Source of the DNA: Halorientalis salina
GTDB taxonomy: Archaea; Halobacteriota; Halobacteria; Halobacteriales; Haloarculaceae
Reading direction: 5' to 3'
Length of the DNA: 64,000 bases
Assembly: GCF_005049285.1 (NCBI RefSeq)
Contig: NZ_SOSC01000001.1
Span: 558,001 to 622,000 of the forward strand
The position numbers and the translations under genes are program-made. Shown one piece after another: positions 44,482 through 53,580 of this stretch (within the stretch, counting starts at the first letter, position 1; each line of letters opens with the position of its first letter). The notes beneath the pieces were generated by a model that did no database searches, was not told the DNA's origin, and was given only the letters and a program-made list of their open reading frames with translations.

Positions 44482-46179
44482 TCAGTCGTGGACGAGCACG
44501 TCGAGCACGTCGACGCCGTCGGCATCGAGCGCCCGTTCTAACGCCGGGCCGATTTCCTCGGGCGTCTCGACGCGCTCGGCGTCGGCCCCGTGACTCTCCG
44601 CGTTTTTCACCAGGTCGACCGGCGGGTCGAAGTCCATCCCGACGTAGTCGTGGTCCTCGTCCGTGCCGCCGAAGATCGCCTGGGTGTTGTCCTTGAGGAT
44701 GCGGTAGTTGCGGTTGTCCGGGACGACGACCGTCAGGTCGAGATCGTGGCGGACGGCCGAGTAGATCGAGTGGGGGTAGTAGAGGTACGAGCCGTCGCCG
44801 ACGTAGCCGATGACCTCGCGCGGGTCCTCGCGCATCGACTCGGCCAGCGCCGCGCCGACCGAGGCCGGCAACCCGTAGCCGAGGCCGCCGCCCTTGTTCG
44901 AGACCATGCCCTCGGCCTCCATCTCCCAGCGGATGAGCAGCGGGTACTTCGAGGTCACCCCTTCGTCGACGACGTACGCGTCGGGAGCCGTCTCGCGCAT
45001 CGTGTCGACGAGTTCGTGTTTCCCGGCGCGGGTGTCCCCCTCCGGCCGTTCGTCCACGCTCATGCCCTCGATGGTGTCGGCGAGCGAGGCTTTCATCGTC
45101 TCGACCGTCTGGAGGCGCTGCTCGCGCGTCTCGGCGGCCAGGCGGTCGTCGAGTCGCTCGGTCAGTTGCTCCATGACCAGGCCGGGGTCGCCGACCACCG
45201 CGGCGTCCGCCGGCTGGTTCTTTCCGACCTGCCAGGCGTCGTCGGAGACGTGGATGCAGGTGGTGTCCGAACCCACCAGATCGTCGTCGTGGCGCAGCAG
45301 CGTCGTGTTGGTCGAACACCCGACGAACACGACCGTGTCGCTGCTCATGAGCATGCTCGCCAGCCCCTCGTCCGGCGGGATGTAGGAGATCCACTGGTCG
45401 TGCCCCGTCGGGAAGTTGACTTCGCAGGCGAGGATTTCGCCGTGAACGCGCGCACCGACGGTTTCGGCGAAATCGACGGCCGCGTCGACGGCGTCGGCCC
45501 CCGAGCGCGCGACGTGGTCGCCCAATACGAGAACCGGGTCGTCGGCCTCGACGAGCAAGTCCGTCGCGTGTTCGACCTGAGCGGGGTCGCCCCGGCCGGC
45601 ATTCGGAATCGGGCCGAGCGGTTCGATCTCCTCGGGGTCGGTCTCCTCGAGCATGGTGTCCATGGGCAACCCGAGGAAGACCGGGCCGGTCGGCGGTGTC
45701 AGGGCGACGCGGAACGCCCGCCGGAGCATCGTCGGCAGCGCCTCGACGTCGAGGACTTCGGCGGACCACTTCGTGAACTGATCGACCATGTCGACCAGAT
45801 CGCCGTACAGCAGCGGTTCCTCGTGGCGGAAGTCCCGCTCGTGGTTCCCGGCGGTGACGACCAGCGGCGTCCCGGCGAAGGAAGCGGCGTAGATGTTGCC
45901 GAGGCCGTGGGCCAGCCCTGGCGTGATGTGGAGGTTCACGACCCCGGCGGGCATCACATCGTCGTCGTGGTGGCTGTGATATCGGCGGGTGCTGGCGTAG
46001 CCCGAGGCCATCCCGACCGCGATGTCCTCGTGGAGGCCCAGGACGTACTCTAAGTCGCTATCGCTGATCGATTCCAGGACGGGGAGTTCGGTCGTGCCGG
46101 GGTTCCCGAAGACGTGTTCGACGCCGTACTGTTCCAAGGCGTCGACGAACAGGTCCGCGCCCGTGTACTCGTCTGGCAT
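44482..46179 (-). CDS. Thiamine-diphosphate 2-oxoacid decarboxylase, benzoylformate decarboxylase-like, copy 1
   Basis: 565 residues. The N-terminal PYR domain has VEHVFGNPGTTELPVLESI, the cofactor-activating Glu in LGLHEDIAVGMASGYA, and NLHITPGLAHGLGN, whose His matches the His of benzoylformate decarboxylase by motif. The C-terminal PP domain has VGYVGDGSYLYYP with the distal Asn in VVPDNRNYRILKDN binding Mg-diphosphate. Carboligase and acetolactate-synthase functions remain possible. It is convergent with the GlcD-like gene, which could give a 2-oxoacid from a 2-hydroxyacid. A close paralog is at 59437-61131. Confidence 0.88.
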   Translation of the reverse strand: MPDEYTGADLFVDALEQYGVEHVFGNPGTTELPVLESISDSDLEYVLGLHEDIAVGMASGYASTRRYHSHHDDDVMPAGVVNLHITPGLAHGLGNIYAASFAGTPLVVTAGNHERDFRHEEPLLYGDLVDMVDQFTKWSAEVLDVEALPTMLRRAFRVALTPPTGPVFLGLPMDTMLEETDPEEIEPLGPIPNAGRGDPAQVEHATDLLVEADDPVLVLGDHVARSGADAVDAAVDFAETVGARVHGEILACEVNFPTGHDQWISYIPPDEGLASMLMSSDTVVFVGCSTNTTLLRHDDDLVGSDTTCIHVSDDAWQVGKNQPADAAVVGDPGLVMEQLTERLDDRLAAETREQRLQTVETMKASLADTIEGMSVDERPEGDTRAGKHELVDTMRETAPDAYVVDEGVTSKYPLLIRWEMEAEGMVSNKGGGLGYGLPASVGAALAESMREDPREVIGYVGDGSYLYYPHSIYSAVRHDLDLTVVVPDNRNYRILKDNTQAIFGGTDEDHDYVGMDFDPPVDLVKNAESHGADAERVETPEEIGPALERALDADGVDVLDVLVHD

Positions 46180-46307
46180 GGTGATACCGTGACTGGGCCG
46201 GCCATCCCTAAAATAGTTCACCCATATCCCACAGGTTCTTCATCTGTTGTCTCTCGTACGGTGAGGGTGAAGATTGGAAAGAATATCGCCCATCCATGAC
46301 TGGCAGC

Positions 46308-46967
46308 CTACGGAGTCGCCTCGCCCGCCTGCCCCTCACGTTCGTAGAGATAATACGAGTAGACAGTCAGTGCGAGCGAGGAAACGACGACCGGGCCGAC
46401 GGCCAGATAGACCGCGTACTGGCCGGAGAACCCGCCGACGAACGCGATCACACCGGACAGCTTGAACAGCGGTGCACCGACCTCGTGTGTGCGATCCCAC
46501 ACGTCCTCGTCGCTCAACGTCCAGGGCGTCCGAATGCCGACGAACCAGTTCTGTTCGGTCCGTTCGAGCAGGGTGCCGATGAAAAAGACGAGAAACCCGA
46601 CGCCGCTGAACACGACGGCGTCGACCGCCACGTCGTATCCCACGTTAACCGCGAGGACGACGGCGTGGACCATCGCGAGAAAGGCCGTCAGGACGACGAC
46701 GAACTCGTCGTACACGTCACGGAACGCCTCGATGTTCGCCCGGTTCGGGTCGATCCGAGGGACGGCGAACAGGAACCCGACGAGGACGGCGGTGAGCAGC
46801 GGGAGGAAGAACTGCCCCCAGACCTTCGGCGTCGTGTCGTTCGGATTCCCGGCTGCGTCCCAGTGGACGACCATTGTCTCGGGGAGCCGTGGGTCGACCA
46901 GGACGCTGGCGACGGCCATCCCGGCGACGAGGGTTCCAGCCAGGGCAGCGGCGGATTTCGACCGCAT
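46308..46967 (-). CDS. SdpI-family membrane protein with DUF1648-like N-terminus
   Basis: 219 residues, six predicted membrane helices. The N-terminal part has LPETMVVHWDAAGNPN, the DUF1648 signature. The SdpI part has NWFVGIRTPWTLSDEDVWDRTHEVG, the strongly conserved NxxxGIRTPWT...W motif. Bacillus SdpI gives immunity to the toxin SdpC; in archaea, where no such toxin is seen here, its function is unknown. Confidence 0.88.
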   Translation of the reverse strand: MRSKSAAALAGTLVAGMAVASVLVDPRLPETMVVHWDAAGNPNDTTPKVWGQFFLPLLTAVLVGFLFAVPRIDPNRANIEAFRDVYDEFVVVLTAFLAMVHAVVLAVNVGYDVAVDAVVFSGVGFLVFFIGTLLERTEQNWFVGIRTPWTLSDEDVWDRTHEVGAPLFKLSGVIAFVGGFSGQYAVYLAVGPVVVSSLALTVYSYYLYEREGQAGEATP

Positions 46968-47012
46968 ACGTGATACTCTAGTGAATAGAAACTAAAACGC
47001 TGGGTGTCGGGG

Positions 47013-48014
47013 TTACTGTGGCGCGAGCGCTTCCATCGTCTGGAGGATCTGGTCGTGGTCGGCAGCCCGGGGGAAGGAGATGTTGATCGCGTCGAGCCCG
47101 TCGATGTTCGCGAAGGCGTCGAGTTGCTCGGCGGCCTGCTCGGGCGTCCCGGCCACGGCAATCTCCCCGATCAACTCGTCGGGCAGTGCGTCCATCGCCG
47201 CCTCTCTGTTGCCGCTGGCCCACTGCTCGGACACCTCGTAGGCCTCGTCCTCGTAGCCCTGGCGAGCCAACGCGTCGCGATAGAACGTGCCCATCCCACC
47301 TATATAAAATCCGATATGTTGCCTGACGAGCCGTTCGGCTTCCTCGGGGTCGTCCAGTGCACAGCAGTTCAGCGAGAGCGTCACCCGCTGGTCCTCTCGG
47401 TTGCGGTCGCCCATCTCGGACCCGTTGTCGAAGTCCTCCATGCGGTCGGCCAGTCCTTCTCGGGTGAGCATCAGCGCGTGCCAGCCGTCGGCGAACCGGC
47501 CGGCGAGTTCGACGGACTTGGGGCCCATCCCGGCGGCGTCGATCGGCGGGACGGGGTCCGGCGGATCACAGCGCAGTTTGAATCCGGACAGCTGGAAGTA
47601 CTCGCCGTCGTACTCGACTTCCTCGCCGGCCATGACCTGTTTGACGATGTCGATCGTCTCGCGCGTGCGCCGGAGCGGGTTGCCGAACTCCTCGCCGTGC
47701 CACCCCTCGATGACGATGGGGCCGCTCGGGCCGATCCCCAGGCGGAAGCGACCGTCGGAGACCTCCTGGAGTGTCGTCGCGGTCTGGCCCATCAGCGACG
47801 GCGTCCGCGAGTAGATCGGCATGATCGAGGTCCCGATCCCGATCTCGTCGGTTTCGGTCGCGATACGCGTCAGCGTCGTGACGGCGTCCCGACCCCACGT
47901 CTCGGGCAACCAGGCGCGCTCGTACCCAAGTTGCTCCCCACGCTCCGCCTGTTCGACAAGCGTCTCGACGCTGGGCTGTGCAGCCACCGGCAGGTACACG
48001 TCTCGTGTTACCAT
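47013..48014 (-). CDS. LLM-class F420-dependent oxidoreductase
   Basis: 333 residues of the luciferase-like monooxygenase family using coenzyme F420. Motifs: YERAWLPETWGRDAVTTLT, IGIGTSIMPIYSRTPSLMGQTA, RFRLGIGPSGPIVIEGWHG, and MGPKSVELAGRFADGWHALM. It belongs to a haloarchaeal group near methylene-tetrahydromethanopterin reductases, but the substrate is not set. It starts at the edge of the AT-rich island. Confidence 0.86.
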   Translation of the reverse strand: MVTRDVYLPVAAQPSVETLVEQAERGEQLGYERAWLPETWGRDAVTTLTRIATETDEIGIGTSIMPIYSRTPSLMGQTATTLQEVSDGRFRLGIGPSGPIVIEGWHGEEFGNPLRRTRETIDIVKQVMAGEEVEYDGEYFQLSGFKLRCDPPDPVPPIDAAGMGPKSVELAGRFADGWHALMLTREGLADRMEDFDNGSEMGDRNREDQRVTLSLNCCALDDPEEAERLVRQHIGFYIGGMGTFYRDALARQGYEDEAYEVSEQWASGNREAAMDALPDELIGEIAVAGTPEQAAEQLDAFANIDGLDAINISFPRAADHDQILQTMEALAPQ

Positions 48015-48099
48015 GCTTTCGACGCCTCCCTCGCGATACTAATACGTTTACCCTCCGGTGGACAGTGAAACGAGTCCAGCGTCCCTCCCACCGTTCTCC

Positions 48100-48757
48100 C
48101 ACGGCGCAACCCATATTTGAACAAAGTGACATAAACTTACTATTAGTTTTAATCGTAGCTCATGTACTCACCATATCTATATATGAGTATTTCTTGTTTA
48201 AACCCATAATTCACCAGATATACTATGATCTTACGGCATTATTTTTATTATCTCGTTTTATTGGCACTCTTTTTCAAAATCCAGGAGTGATTTTTAACAG
48301 AGGATCCAATATTGGCCAGTCATATATTTACCAGCGGAATATAGAATTTATAGGCACATTATCGGTTGTTTTCTGTCCATCTCGAATTGTGATTGCATTT
48401 TCCCCCAACCATCACCCGACTACATCTGTAGTATAAAACTTTTATTAAGTTTATTAAGAGGTCGGCTAAGCGGTGACGGCCGGGACATCGCGGATTGGTT
48501 GAGCGGCAGACAACAGAATAACACTGGTATTTATGTTATTAACAGCAATTATTGCCACCACGCACTGTTCGTCATTATGAAACGCATTCTTCTACCCATC
48601 TGTACGATAATATACGAAATATATTGCTCTTAGAAATATCTATAGCGATAGAGTGAATCATATAACGAGATTATACACTGGTATTCGGACGAACATTCGG
48701 CTGTGTATTCTTTTGCACTAGCAGAGGACGAGCCTCCGGCCCAGTCCACTGTATCAC
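48100..48757. other. AT-rich gene-free island
   Basis: About 650 bases whose composition contrasts sharply with the GC-rich surroundings, with runs such as ATTTTTATTATCTCG and TTTATTAAGTTTATTAAG. An open frame at 47978-48436 has hydrophobic residues but no internal start, and reads GC-rich random sequence before 48100; I do not accept it as a gene. The island may be foreign DNA, a relic, an origin-like or a control region. No tRNA, IS end or integrase is visible. Confidence 0.6.
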
Positions 48758-48778
48758 GTGACGGACCCTCGAGAATGG

Positions 48779-49570
48779 TCAGGAGTGTGCGAGGTTGAGT
48801 TCGAGTTCGTTGACGATGCGGTGGAGGAGTTCGGGAACGTCCTCTTCCAGTCGTTCACCTTTCATTCGGTGGGTCGGCCCGGCAACGGCGAACGCGCCGA
48901 GGACGTAGTCGTCCGGGTTCATAATCGGAACGGCTACCGCACGGAGTCCCTTCGTGGTCTCTTCTTCGTTCAGCGCGAATCCGCGCTCCCGTATCCGTTC
49001 GAGTTCGGCGAACAGTTCGTCTTCGTCGGCGATCGTGTTCTCGGTCGCATCCGGGAGCCCGTAGGTCTCGACGATGTCATCGACCGTCTCGCGAGGTAAC
49101 TCCGCCAGAATCGCCTTCCCGGCCGCGGGCTGATGGATGTGGAACCGCTTGCCCACGCGGCCCTTCGAGAACACACCGTGACTCCCGGCCTCCCGATACA
49201 ACACGACGGCGCGGCCGTGCTCTCTGACGGTGAACTGGGCGGTTTCGCCCGATTCACGTGCGAGTTCTCGGAGTTTCTCCTGGACGAGCGTGTTCCCCTC
49301 GATCTGGCTACGGACGTGCGCACCGAGATCAAGGAAGCGGAGGCCGAGACGGTATTCGTCACCGTTCTTCGTGACGAAATCGCCGGCCCGAAGCGTGGTT
49401 AGATGCTTGTGGACGGAACTCTTCGAGAGCCCCGTCGCGTCTGCGAGTTCCGTGACCCGTGCGCCCTCGCGCTCTTTTAATTCCGTAATAATGCCGAACG
49501 ACCGTTCCAGGCTCTTCAGCGTCCGGCCGTCGACCGAGGCCCCCGTCCCGTCCGTTTGCGAGTCTTCCAT
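48779..49570 (-). CDS. IclR-family transcriptional regulator
   Basis: 263 residues. Winged helix near residues 25-85 (ELADATGLSKSSVHKHLTTL), then the IclR ligand-binding domain with LGLRFLDLGAHVR, GRAVVLYREAGSHG, HIHQPAAGKAILAEL, and the end GAFAVAGPTHRMKGERLEE. IclR proteins sense catabolic metabolites, often aromatic or dicarboxylic. It lies directly downstream of the enoyl-CoA hydratase and hydroxyacyl-CoA dehydrogenase genes, same strand, 83 bases away, and is the likely local regulator. Confidence 0.92.
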   Translation of the reverse strand: MEDSQTDGTGASVDGRTLKSLERSFGIITELKEREGARVTELADATGLSKSSVHKHLTTLRAGDFVTKNGDEYRLGLRFLDLGAHVRSQIEGNTLVQEKLRELARESGETAQFTVREHGRAVVLYREAGSHGVFSKGRVGKRFHIHQPAAGKAILAELPRETVDDIVETYGLPDATENTIADEDELFAELERIRERGFALNEEETTKGLRAVAVPIMNPDDYVLGAFAVAGPTHRMKGERLEEDVPELLHRIVNELELNLAHS

Positions 49571-49653
49571 CGTGTGTCCCTATCCCTCTCCACCCTAATA
49601 ACATTCACTAATAAGAAACGATCGAGCGGCACCGGACCGGTTGTGTGCCGAAC

Positions 49654-50466
49654 CTACCGACCGGAGAACTCGGGGTCGCGGCCGTCGAGGAACGCCTCGA
49701 TGCCCTCGTCTTTGTCCTCGGTCGCGAACAGCTGGACGAACAGTTCTGACTCGTATTCGACGCCGGCATCGAGCCCCATCCGGGAGCTCTCCCGGATCGC
49801 CTTCTTCGCGAGTTCGAGCGCGACGGGGCTCTTTTCAGCCATCCCGCCAGCCAGCTCGTAGACGCGGTCGTCGATCGTGTCCTCATCGCAGACCTCGTCG
49901 ACGAGCCCGATGTCCGCCGCTTCCGTGGCGTCGATGAGCTCGCCCGAGAGGATCAGCCGCATCGCCTGTCCCTCGCCGACGAGGCGCGTGAGTCGCTGCG
50001 TGCCGCCACCGCCCGGAATCAGGCCAAGGTTGATCTCCGGCTGGCCGAGTTTCGCGCCCTCCTGGGCGATGCGCACGTCGCAGGCCTGGGCGAGTTCACA
50101 GCCGCCGCCGAGCGCGTGCCCGTTGATCCGCGCGATGACCGGGATGGAGAGTTCGTCGACGGTCTCGTAGACGCGGGGTCGCTCGCTGGCCTCGCGCTGT
50201 TCGACCAGGTCGCGGTCCTTGAACTCGGTCACGTCCGCGCCCGCGACGAACGCACCGGAGCCGTCGCCGCCGGTGAGCACCAGCACGCGCACCTCGTCGT
50301 CGGCCTCCGCGGTTGCCAGGGCGTCTTTCAGTTCCCTTCGGACCTGTTCGTTCAGTGCGTTCCGCGCGTCCGGGCGCTCGATTGCCACGGTGGCCACGCG
50401 GTCCGCGTCGTCACCGACCGTCACCGAGAGGAGGTCGTAGGACTGGTCGGCCAGTGACTCACTCAT
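49654..50466 (-). CDS. Enoyl-CoA hydratase/isomerase family protein
   Basis: 270 residues, crotonase fold. Oxyanion-hole motif SGAFVAGADVTEFKDR, GHALGGGCELAQACDVRIA, and GLIPGGGGTQRLTRL with catalytic Glu region QPEINLGL. It hydrates 2-enoyl-CoA. It overlaps the 3' end of the 3-hydroxyacyl-CoA dehydrogenase gene by 8 bases, so the two are co-translated and act in sequence. Confidence 0.92.
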   Translation of the reverse strand: MSESLADQSYDLLSVTVGDDADRVATVAIERPDARNALNEQVRRELKDALATAEADDEVRVLVLTGGDGSGAFVAGADVTEFKDRDLVEQREASERPRVYETVDELSIPVIARINGHALGGGCELAQACDVRIAQEGAKLGQPEINLGLIPGGGGTQRLTRLVGEGQAMRLILSGELIDATEAADIGLVDEVCDEDTIDDRVYELAGGMAEKSPVALELAKKAIRESSRMGLDAGVEYESELFVQLFATEDKDEGIEAFLDGRDPEFSGR

Positions 50467-51349
50467 CGTCCTCGCCCCAGTCGCCGCTCATCCCGACCTT
50501 CTCGCCGTCCTCCCAGACGTAGAACCCCTCGCCGGACTTCTTCCCGAGGTTGCCCGCGCGGACCTTCCGGCGGAGCGCCTGCGGCGGCTTGAACCGCTCG
50601 CCGAGTTCCTCGCGCAGGTGTTCGGCGATGTGGAGTCGCACGTCGAGGCCGACGTGGTCGCCGAGTTCGATGGGGCCCATCGGGTAGCCGTACCCCTTCC
50701 GCATCGCGGCGTCGATGTCCGCCGGGCTGGCGACGCCCTGCTCGACCATCCGGATGGCCTCCAGACCCAGCGCGAGGCCGAGCCGCGACGTGGCGAACCC
50801 GGCGCTGTCTCGGACGACGACGGCCTCCTTCTCGATGCCCTCGACGTAGTCGACGGCGCGGGATTCGACCGCGTCGCTGGTCTGCTCGGCGACGACGATC
50901 TCGACCAGGTCCATGATGTGGGGCGGGTTGAAGAAGTGGAGACCGACGGCCCGTTCGGGGTGGTCCAGGACGGACGCCATCTCGGTCACCGAGAGCGAGG
51001 AGGTGTTCGACGCGATGATCGCGTCGTCGGGCGCGGACGCCTCCACGTCGGCGAATACGTCCTGTTTGATGTCCATGTCCTCGGGGACCGCCTCGACGGC
51101 GAGGTCGGCGTCAGAGACTGCTTCCGAGAGGTCGGTCGTGCCGGAAATCCGGTCGAGCGTCGCGTCCATCTCGGCTTCGGTCACCTTCTCGCGCTCGACA
51201 CCCTCCGCGAGGTTCGACCGGATGCCCTCGATGCCGTCCTCGACCAGTTCCGTCTCGATGTCCCGCAGGACGACCTCGTGGCCGGCCATGGCCGACACCT
51301 GCGCGATTCCGTGCCCCATACTACCTGCTCCGAGTACAGCAACCTGCAT
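50459..51349 (-). CDS. 3-hydroxyacyl-CoA (3-hydroxybutyryl-CoA) dehydrogenase
   Basis: 296 residues. Rossmann motif VAVLGAGSMGHGIAQ at the N-terminus, catalytic His in VGLHFFNPPHIMDLVEIV, and the dimerising C-terminal domain with GYGYPMGPIELGDHVGLDV. It oxidises 3-hydroxyacyl-CoA with NAD. A single-function counterpart of the N-terminal half of the fusion at 1321. ATG 51349 matches the family start. It is divergent from the thiolase at 51452, so the promoters share about 100 bases. Confidence 0.93.
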   Translation of the reverse strand: MQVAVLGAGSMGHGIAQVSAMAGHEVVLRDIETELVEDGIEGIRSNLAEGVEREKVTEAEMDATLDRISGTTDLSEAVSDADLAVEAVPEDMDIKQDVFADVEASAPDDAIIASNTSSLSVTEMASVLDHPERAVGLHFFNPPHIMDLVEIVVAEQTSDAVESRAVDYVEGIEKEAVVVRDSAGFATSRLGLALGLEAIRMVEQGVASPADIDAAMRKGYGYPMGPIELGDHVGLDVRLHIAEHLREELGERFKPPQALRRKVRAGNLGKKSGEGFYVWEDGEKVGMSGDWGEDDE

Positions 51350-51451
51350 ACGGGGAGAAACAGACAGTGCAGTCAAAAGCGTTTCTTCCTGGCAGTGTGG
51401 GAGGGTGGCGCAAACAGAAAACGGTAAACCGCACGTAGCGCAAGCAGTGGT

Positions 51452-52621
51452 ATGCGAGACGCCTACCTCGTGGGAGCCGCGCAGACGGACTTCGGCGCGT
51501 TCCCGCGCGAATCGTATCGATCACTGTTCTCGACGGCGTTCGAGGGGGCCGTCGACTCCGTCGACGGCGAGTTCGACAGGACGGAAGTCGACGAGGCCTA
51601 CGTCGGCACCCTCGGCGTCGGCGGCCGCCAGCTTGGACTCAGCGGCCCCGCAGTCACCGAGTTCGTCGGTCTCGACGGCGCGTCGTGTACCCGCGTCGAA
51701 AACGCCTGTGCGGCCAGTGGTACCGCGCTCCGGCAGGCCACGCTCGCCATCAGGGCGGGCGCGGCCGACATCGCCATCGCCGGCGGGTTCGAGGTGATGA
51801 CCGACATGAGCGGCGACCAGACCCGCTACTGGCTCGGCGTCAGCGGCGAGACCGAGTGGGAGCGCATGTCCGGGACCACCTTCGCCGGCGTCTACGCCCA
51901 GATGGCCGACGCCCACATGGCCGAACACGGCACGACCCGGGAACACCTCTCGCGAGTCGCCGCCAAGAACCACGCCAACGGCGCGAAGAACCCCCACGCC
52001 CACCTGGGCTTCGAGTGTTCCCTCGAAGACGCGATGAATGCGCCGGGCGTCGCGGACCCGCTCAACCTCTACGACTGCTGTCCGACCTCAGACGGGGCCA
52101 GCGTCGCCATCCTGGCCAGCGAGGAGGCCGCCGAGGAACTGACCGACACCCCGATCCGCGTCGCCGGGGCCGGTCAGGCCAGTTCCCGCGTCGGCCTGTT
52201 CCAGCGACCCACGCTGACGGGCATCCCCGCGACCACCGATGCCGCCGAGCAGGCCTACGACGAGGCCGGCGTCGAGGCCGACGACATCGACTTCGCGGAG
52301 GTTCACGACTGTTTCTCCATCGCGGAACTCATGGCCTACGAGGACCTGGGCTTCTGCGAGAAGGGCGAGGCCGGGCCGTACATCACGAGCGGCACGACGG
52401 AACCGGACGGCGAGCGCCCCGTGAACCTCTCGGGCGGACTGAAATCGAAGGGGCACCCCATCGGCGCGACCGGCGGCGGGCAGGCCGTCGAGGTGTTCAA
52501 GCAACTCCGGGGTGAAGCCGGCGACCGCCAGGTTTCGGGCCTCGGCCGCGGTCTCACCCACAACGTCGGTGGATCGGGCGGAGCCGTCGCCGTCCACGTC
52601 TTCGAGGAGGGATGGGCGTGA
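51452..52621 (+). CDS. Archaeal thiolase (acetyl-CoA acetyltransferase/SCP-x type)
   Basis: 389 residues. The nucleophilic Cys is in VENACAASGTALRQA. The histidines are in AEVHDCFSIAEL and LKSKGHPIGATG. The second catalytic Cys of FadA-type thiolases is replaced by THNVGGSGG, which is usual in the archaeal/SCP-x group. It joins or cleaves acyl-CoA units. It overlaps the next gene by 10 bases, and the DUF35 gene follows, an arrangement known for the archaeal thiolase/HMG-CoA synthase complex and for thiolase-like retro-aldolases of steroid degradation. Confidence 0.9.
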   Translation: MRDAYLVGAAQTDFGAFPRESYRSLFSTAFEGAVDSVDGEFDRTEVDEAYVGTLGVGGRQLGLSGPAVTEFVGLDGASCTRVENACAASGTALRQATLAIRAGAADIAIAGGFEVMTDMSGDQTRYWLGVSGETEWERMSGTTFAGVYAQMADAHMAEHGTTREHLSRVAAKNHANGAKNPHAHLGFECSLEDAMNAPGVADPLNLYDCCPTSDGASVAILASEEAAEELTDTPIRVAGAGQASSRVGLFQRPTLTGIPATTDAAEQAYDEAGVEADDIDFAEVHDCFSIAELMAYEDLGFCEKGEAGPYITSGTTEPDGERPVNLSGGLKSKGHPIGATGGGQAVEVFKQLRGEAGDRQVSGLGRGLTHNVGGSGGAVAVHVFEEGWA

Positions 52622-53580
52622 CCGACGCCATCGAGAGCGCGGGCGCGTACACGCCGCGATACCGCATCGACGCCGACGCCTTCGCCGAGGCCTGGGGGAC
52701 CTTCGACGCGCCGGGCGTCCAGCGGAAAGCCGTCCCCGGCGCCGACGAGGACGCGGTCACGATGGCCGTCGAGGCCGCCAAGACCGCCCTCGACGGGTCG
52801 GCTCACGACCGCGAGGGCCTCGCGGGACTGGCCTTCGCCTCGACCACGCCACCCGTCGACGAGGGCGACGTGGCCGCGACCGTCGCGGAGATACTCGGAC
52901 TCGACAACACCGTCGAAACGGCGGCGTTCACCCAGTCGACCGGCGCTGGCGGGAGCGCCATCCGCTGGGGGACAGAGGTCCCCGACGGCCCGACGCTCGT
53001 CGTGGCCGCGGACGCCCCGCTCGGCGACCCCGACGACGCCCTCGACCACGCCGCCGGCGCGGGGGCCGTCGCCTTCCTGCTGGCCGAGGACGGCCCAGTC
53101 GAGATCAGAGAGACGGCGACCTATACAGAGGAGTTCCCGGGGACGCGGTTCCGCGAACGCGGCGCCGACGCCGTCGACTCCTACGACGCCACCGCCTACG
53201 AGCGGGACGCCTACGGGACCGTCGTCGCGGGCGCGGTCGACGCGCTGGACGAGGCCCCACCGGCCATCGCGCCAACGGCACCGAACGGCAAGCGGCCCTA
53301 CCGCGCCGCCCGGCGACTCGACGGCGACGCCGACGTGTACGAGACGGCCGGCGACCTCGGGGACACGGGCGCGGCCGGTCCACTGTTCGGCCTCGCTGCT
53401 GCCTGGGCCGACGGCGAAGACGACGTGGCGCTCGTGGCTTTCGGCGACGGGGCTAGCGCGGTCGCCGTCCGCGTCGTCGGGACCCTCGACGCCTCCTGGG
53501 ACCGGGAGACCGTCGACGTGTCCTACGCGGAGTACGCGCGCAAGCGTGGCCACGTCGTCGAGACGGGAGGTGACGACTGA
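52612..53580 (+). CDS. HMG-CoA synthase-like protein lacking the catalytic cysteine and histidine
   Basis: 322 residues with the thiolase-fold layout of archaeal HMG-CoA synthase: AGAYTPRYRID near the start, an internal repeat, VVVAADAPLGDPDDALDHAAGAGAVA, and the APNGKRPYRAAR segment. In active archaeal enzymes a Cys sits near the middle of the first half and a His precedes PNGK. This protein has no Cys anywhere, and reads AFTQSTGAGGSA and PTAPNGKRP at these places. It is probably not a synthase; a structural partner linking the thiolase to the DUF35 protein is likely. It overlaps the thiolase gene upstream and shares one base with the DUF35 gene. Confidence 0.75.
   Translation: MGVTDAIESAGAYTPRYRIDADAFAEAWGTFDAPGVQRKAVPGADEDAVTMAVEAAKTALDGSAHDREGLAGLAFASTTPPVDEGDVAATVAEILGLDNTVETAAFTQSTGAGGSAIRWGTEVPDGPTLVVAADAPLGDPDDALDHAAGAGAVAFLLAEDGPVEIRETATYTEEFPGTRFRERGADAVDSYDATAYERDAYGTVVAGAVDALDEAPPAIAPTAPNGKRPYRAARRLDGDADVYETAGDLGDTGAAGPLFGLAAAWADGEDDVALVAFGDGASAVAVRVVGTLDASWDRETVDVSYAEYARKRGHVVETGGDD

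Noticed and set aside
47978-48436. Open frame of 152 codons with hydrophobic residues in the AT-rich island
   Set aside because: No start codon in the AT-rich hydrophobic part; the residues before 48100 come from the GC-rich flank and look random. Hydrophobicity is what AT-rich codons give by chance.
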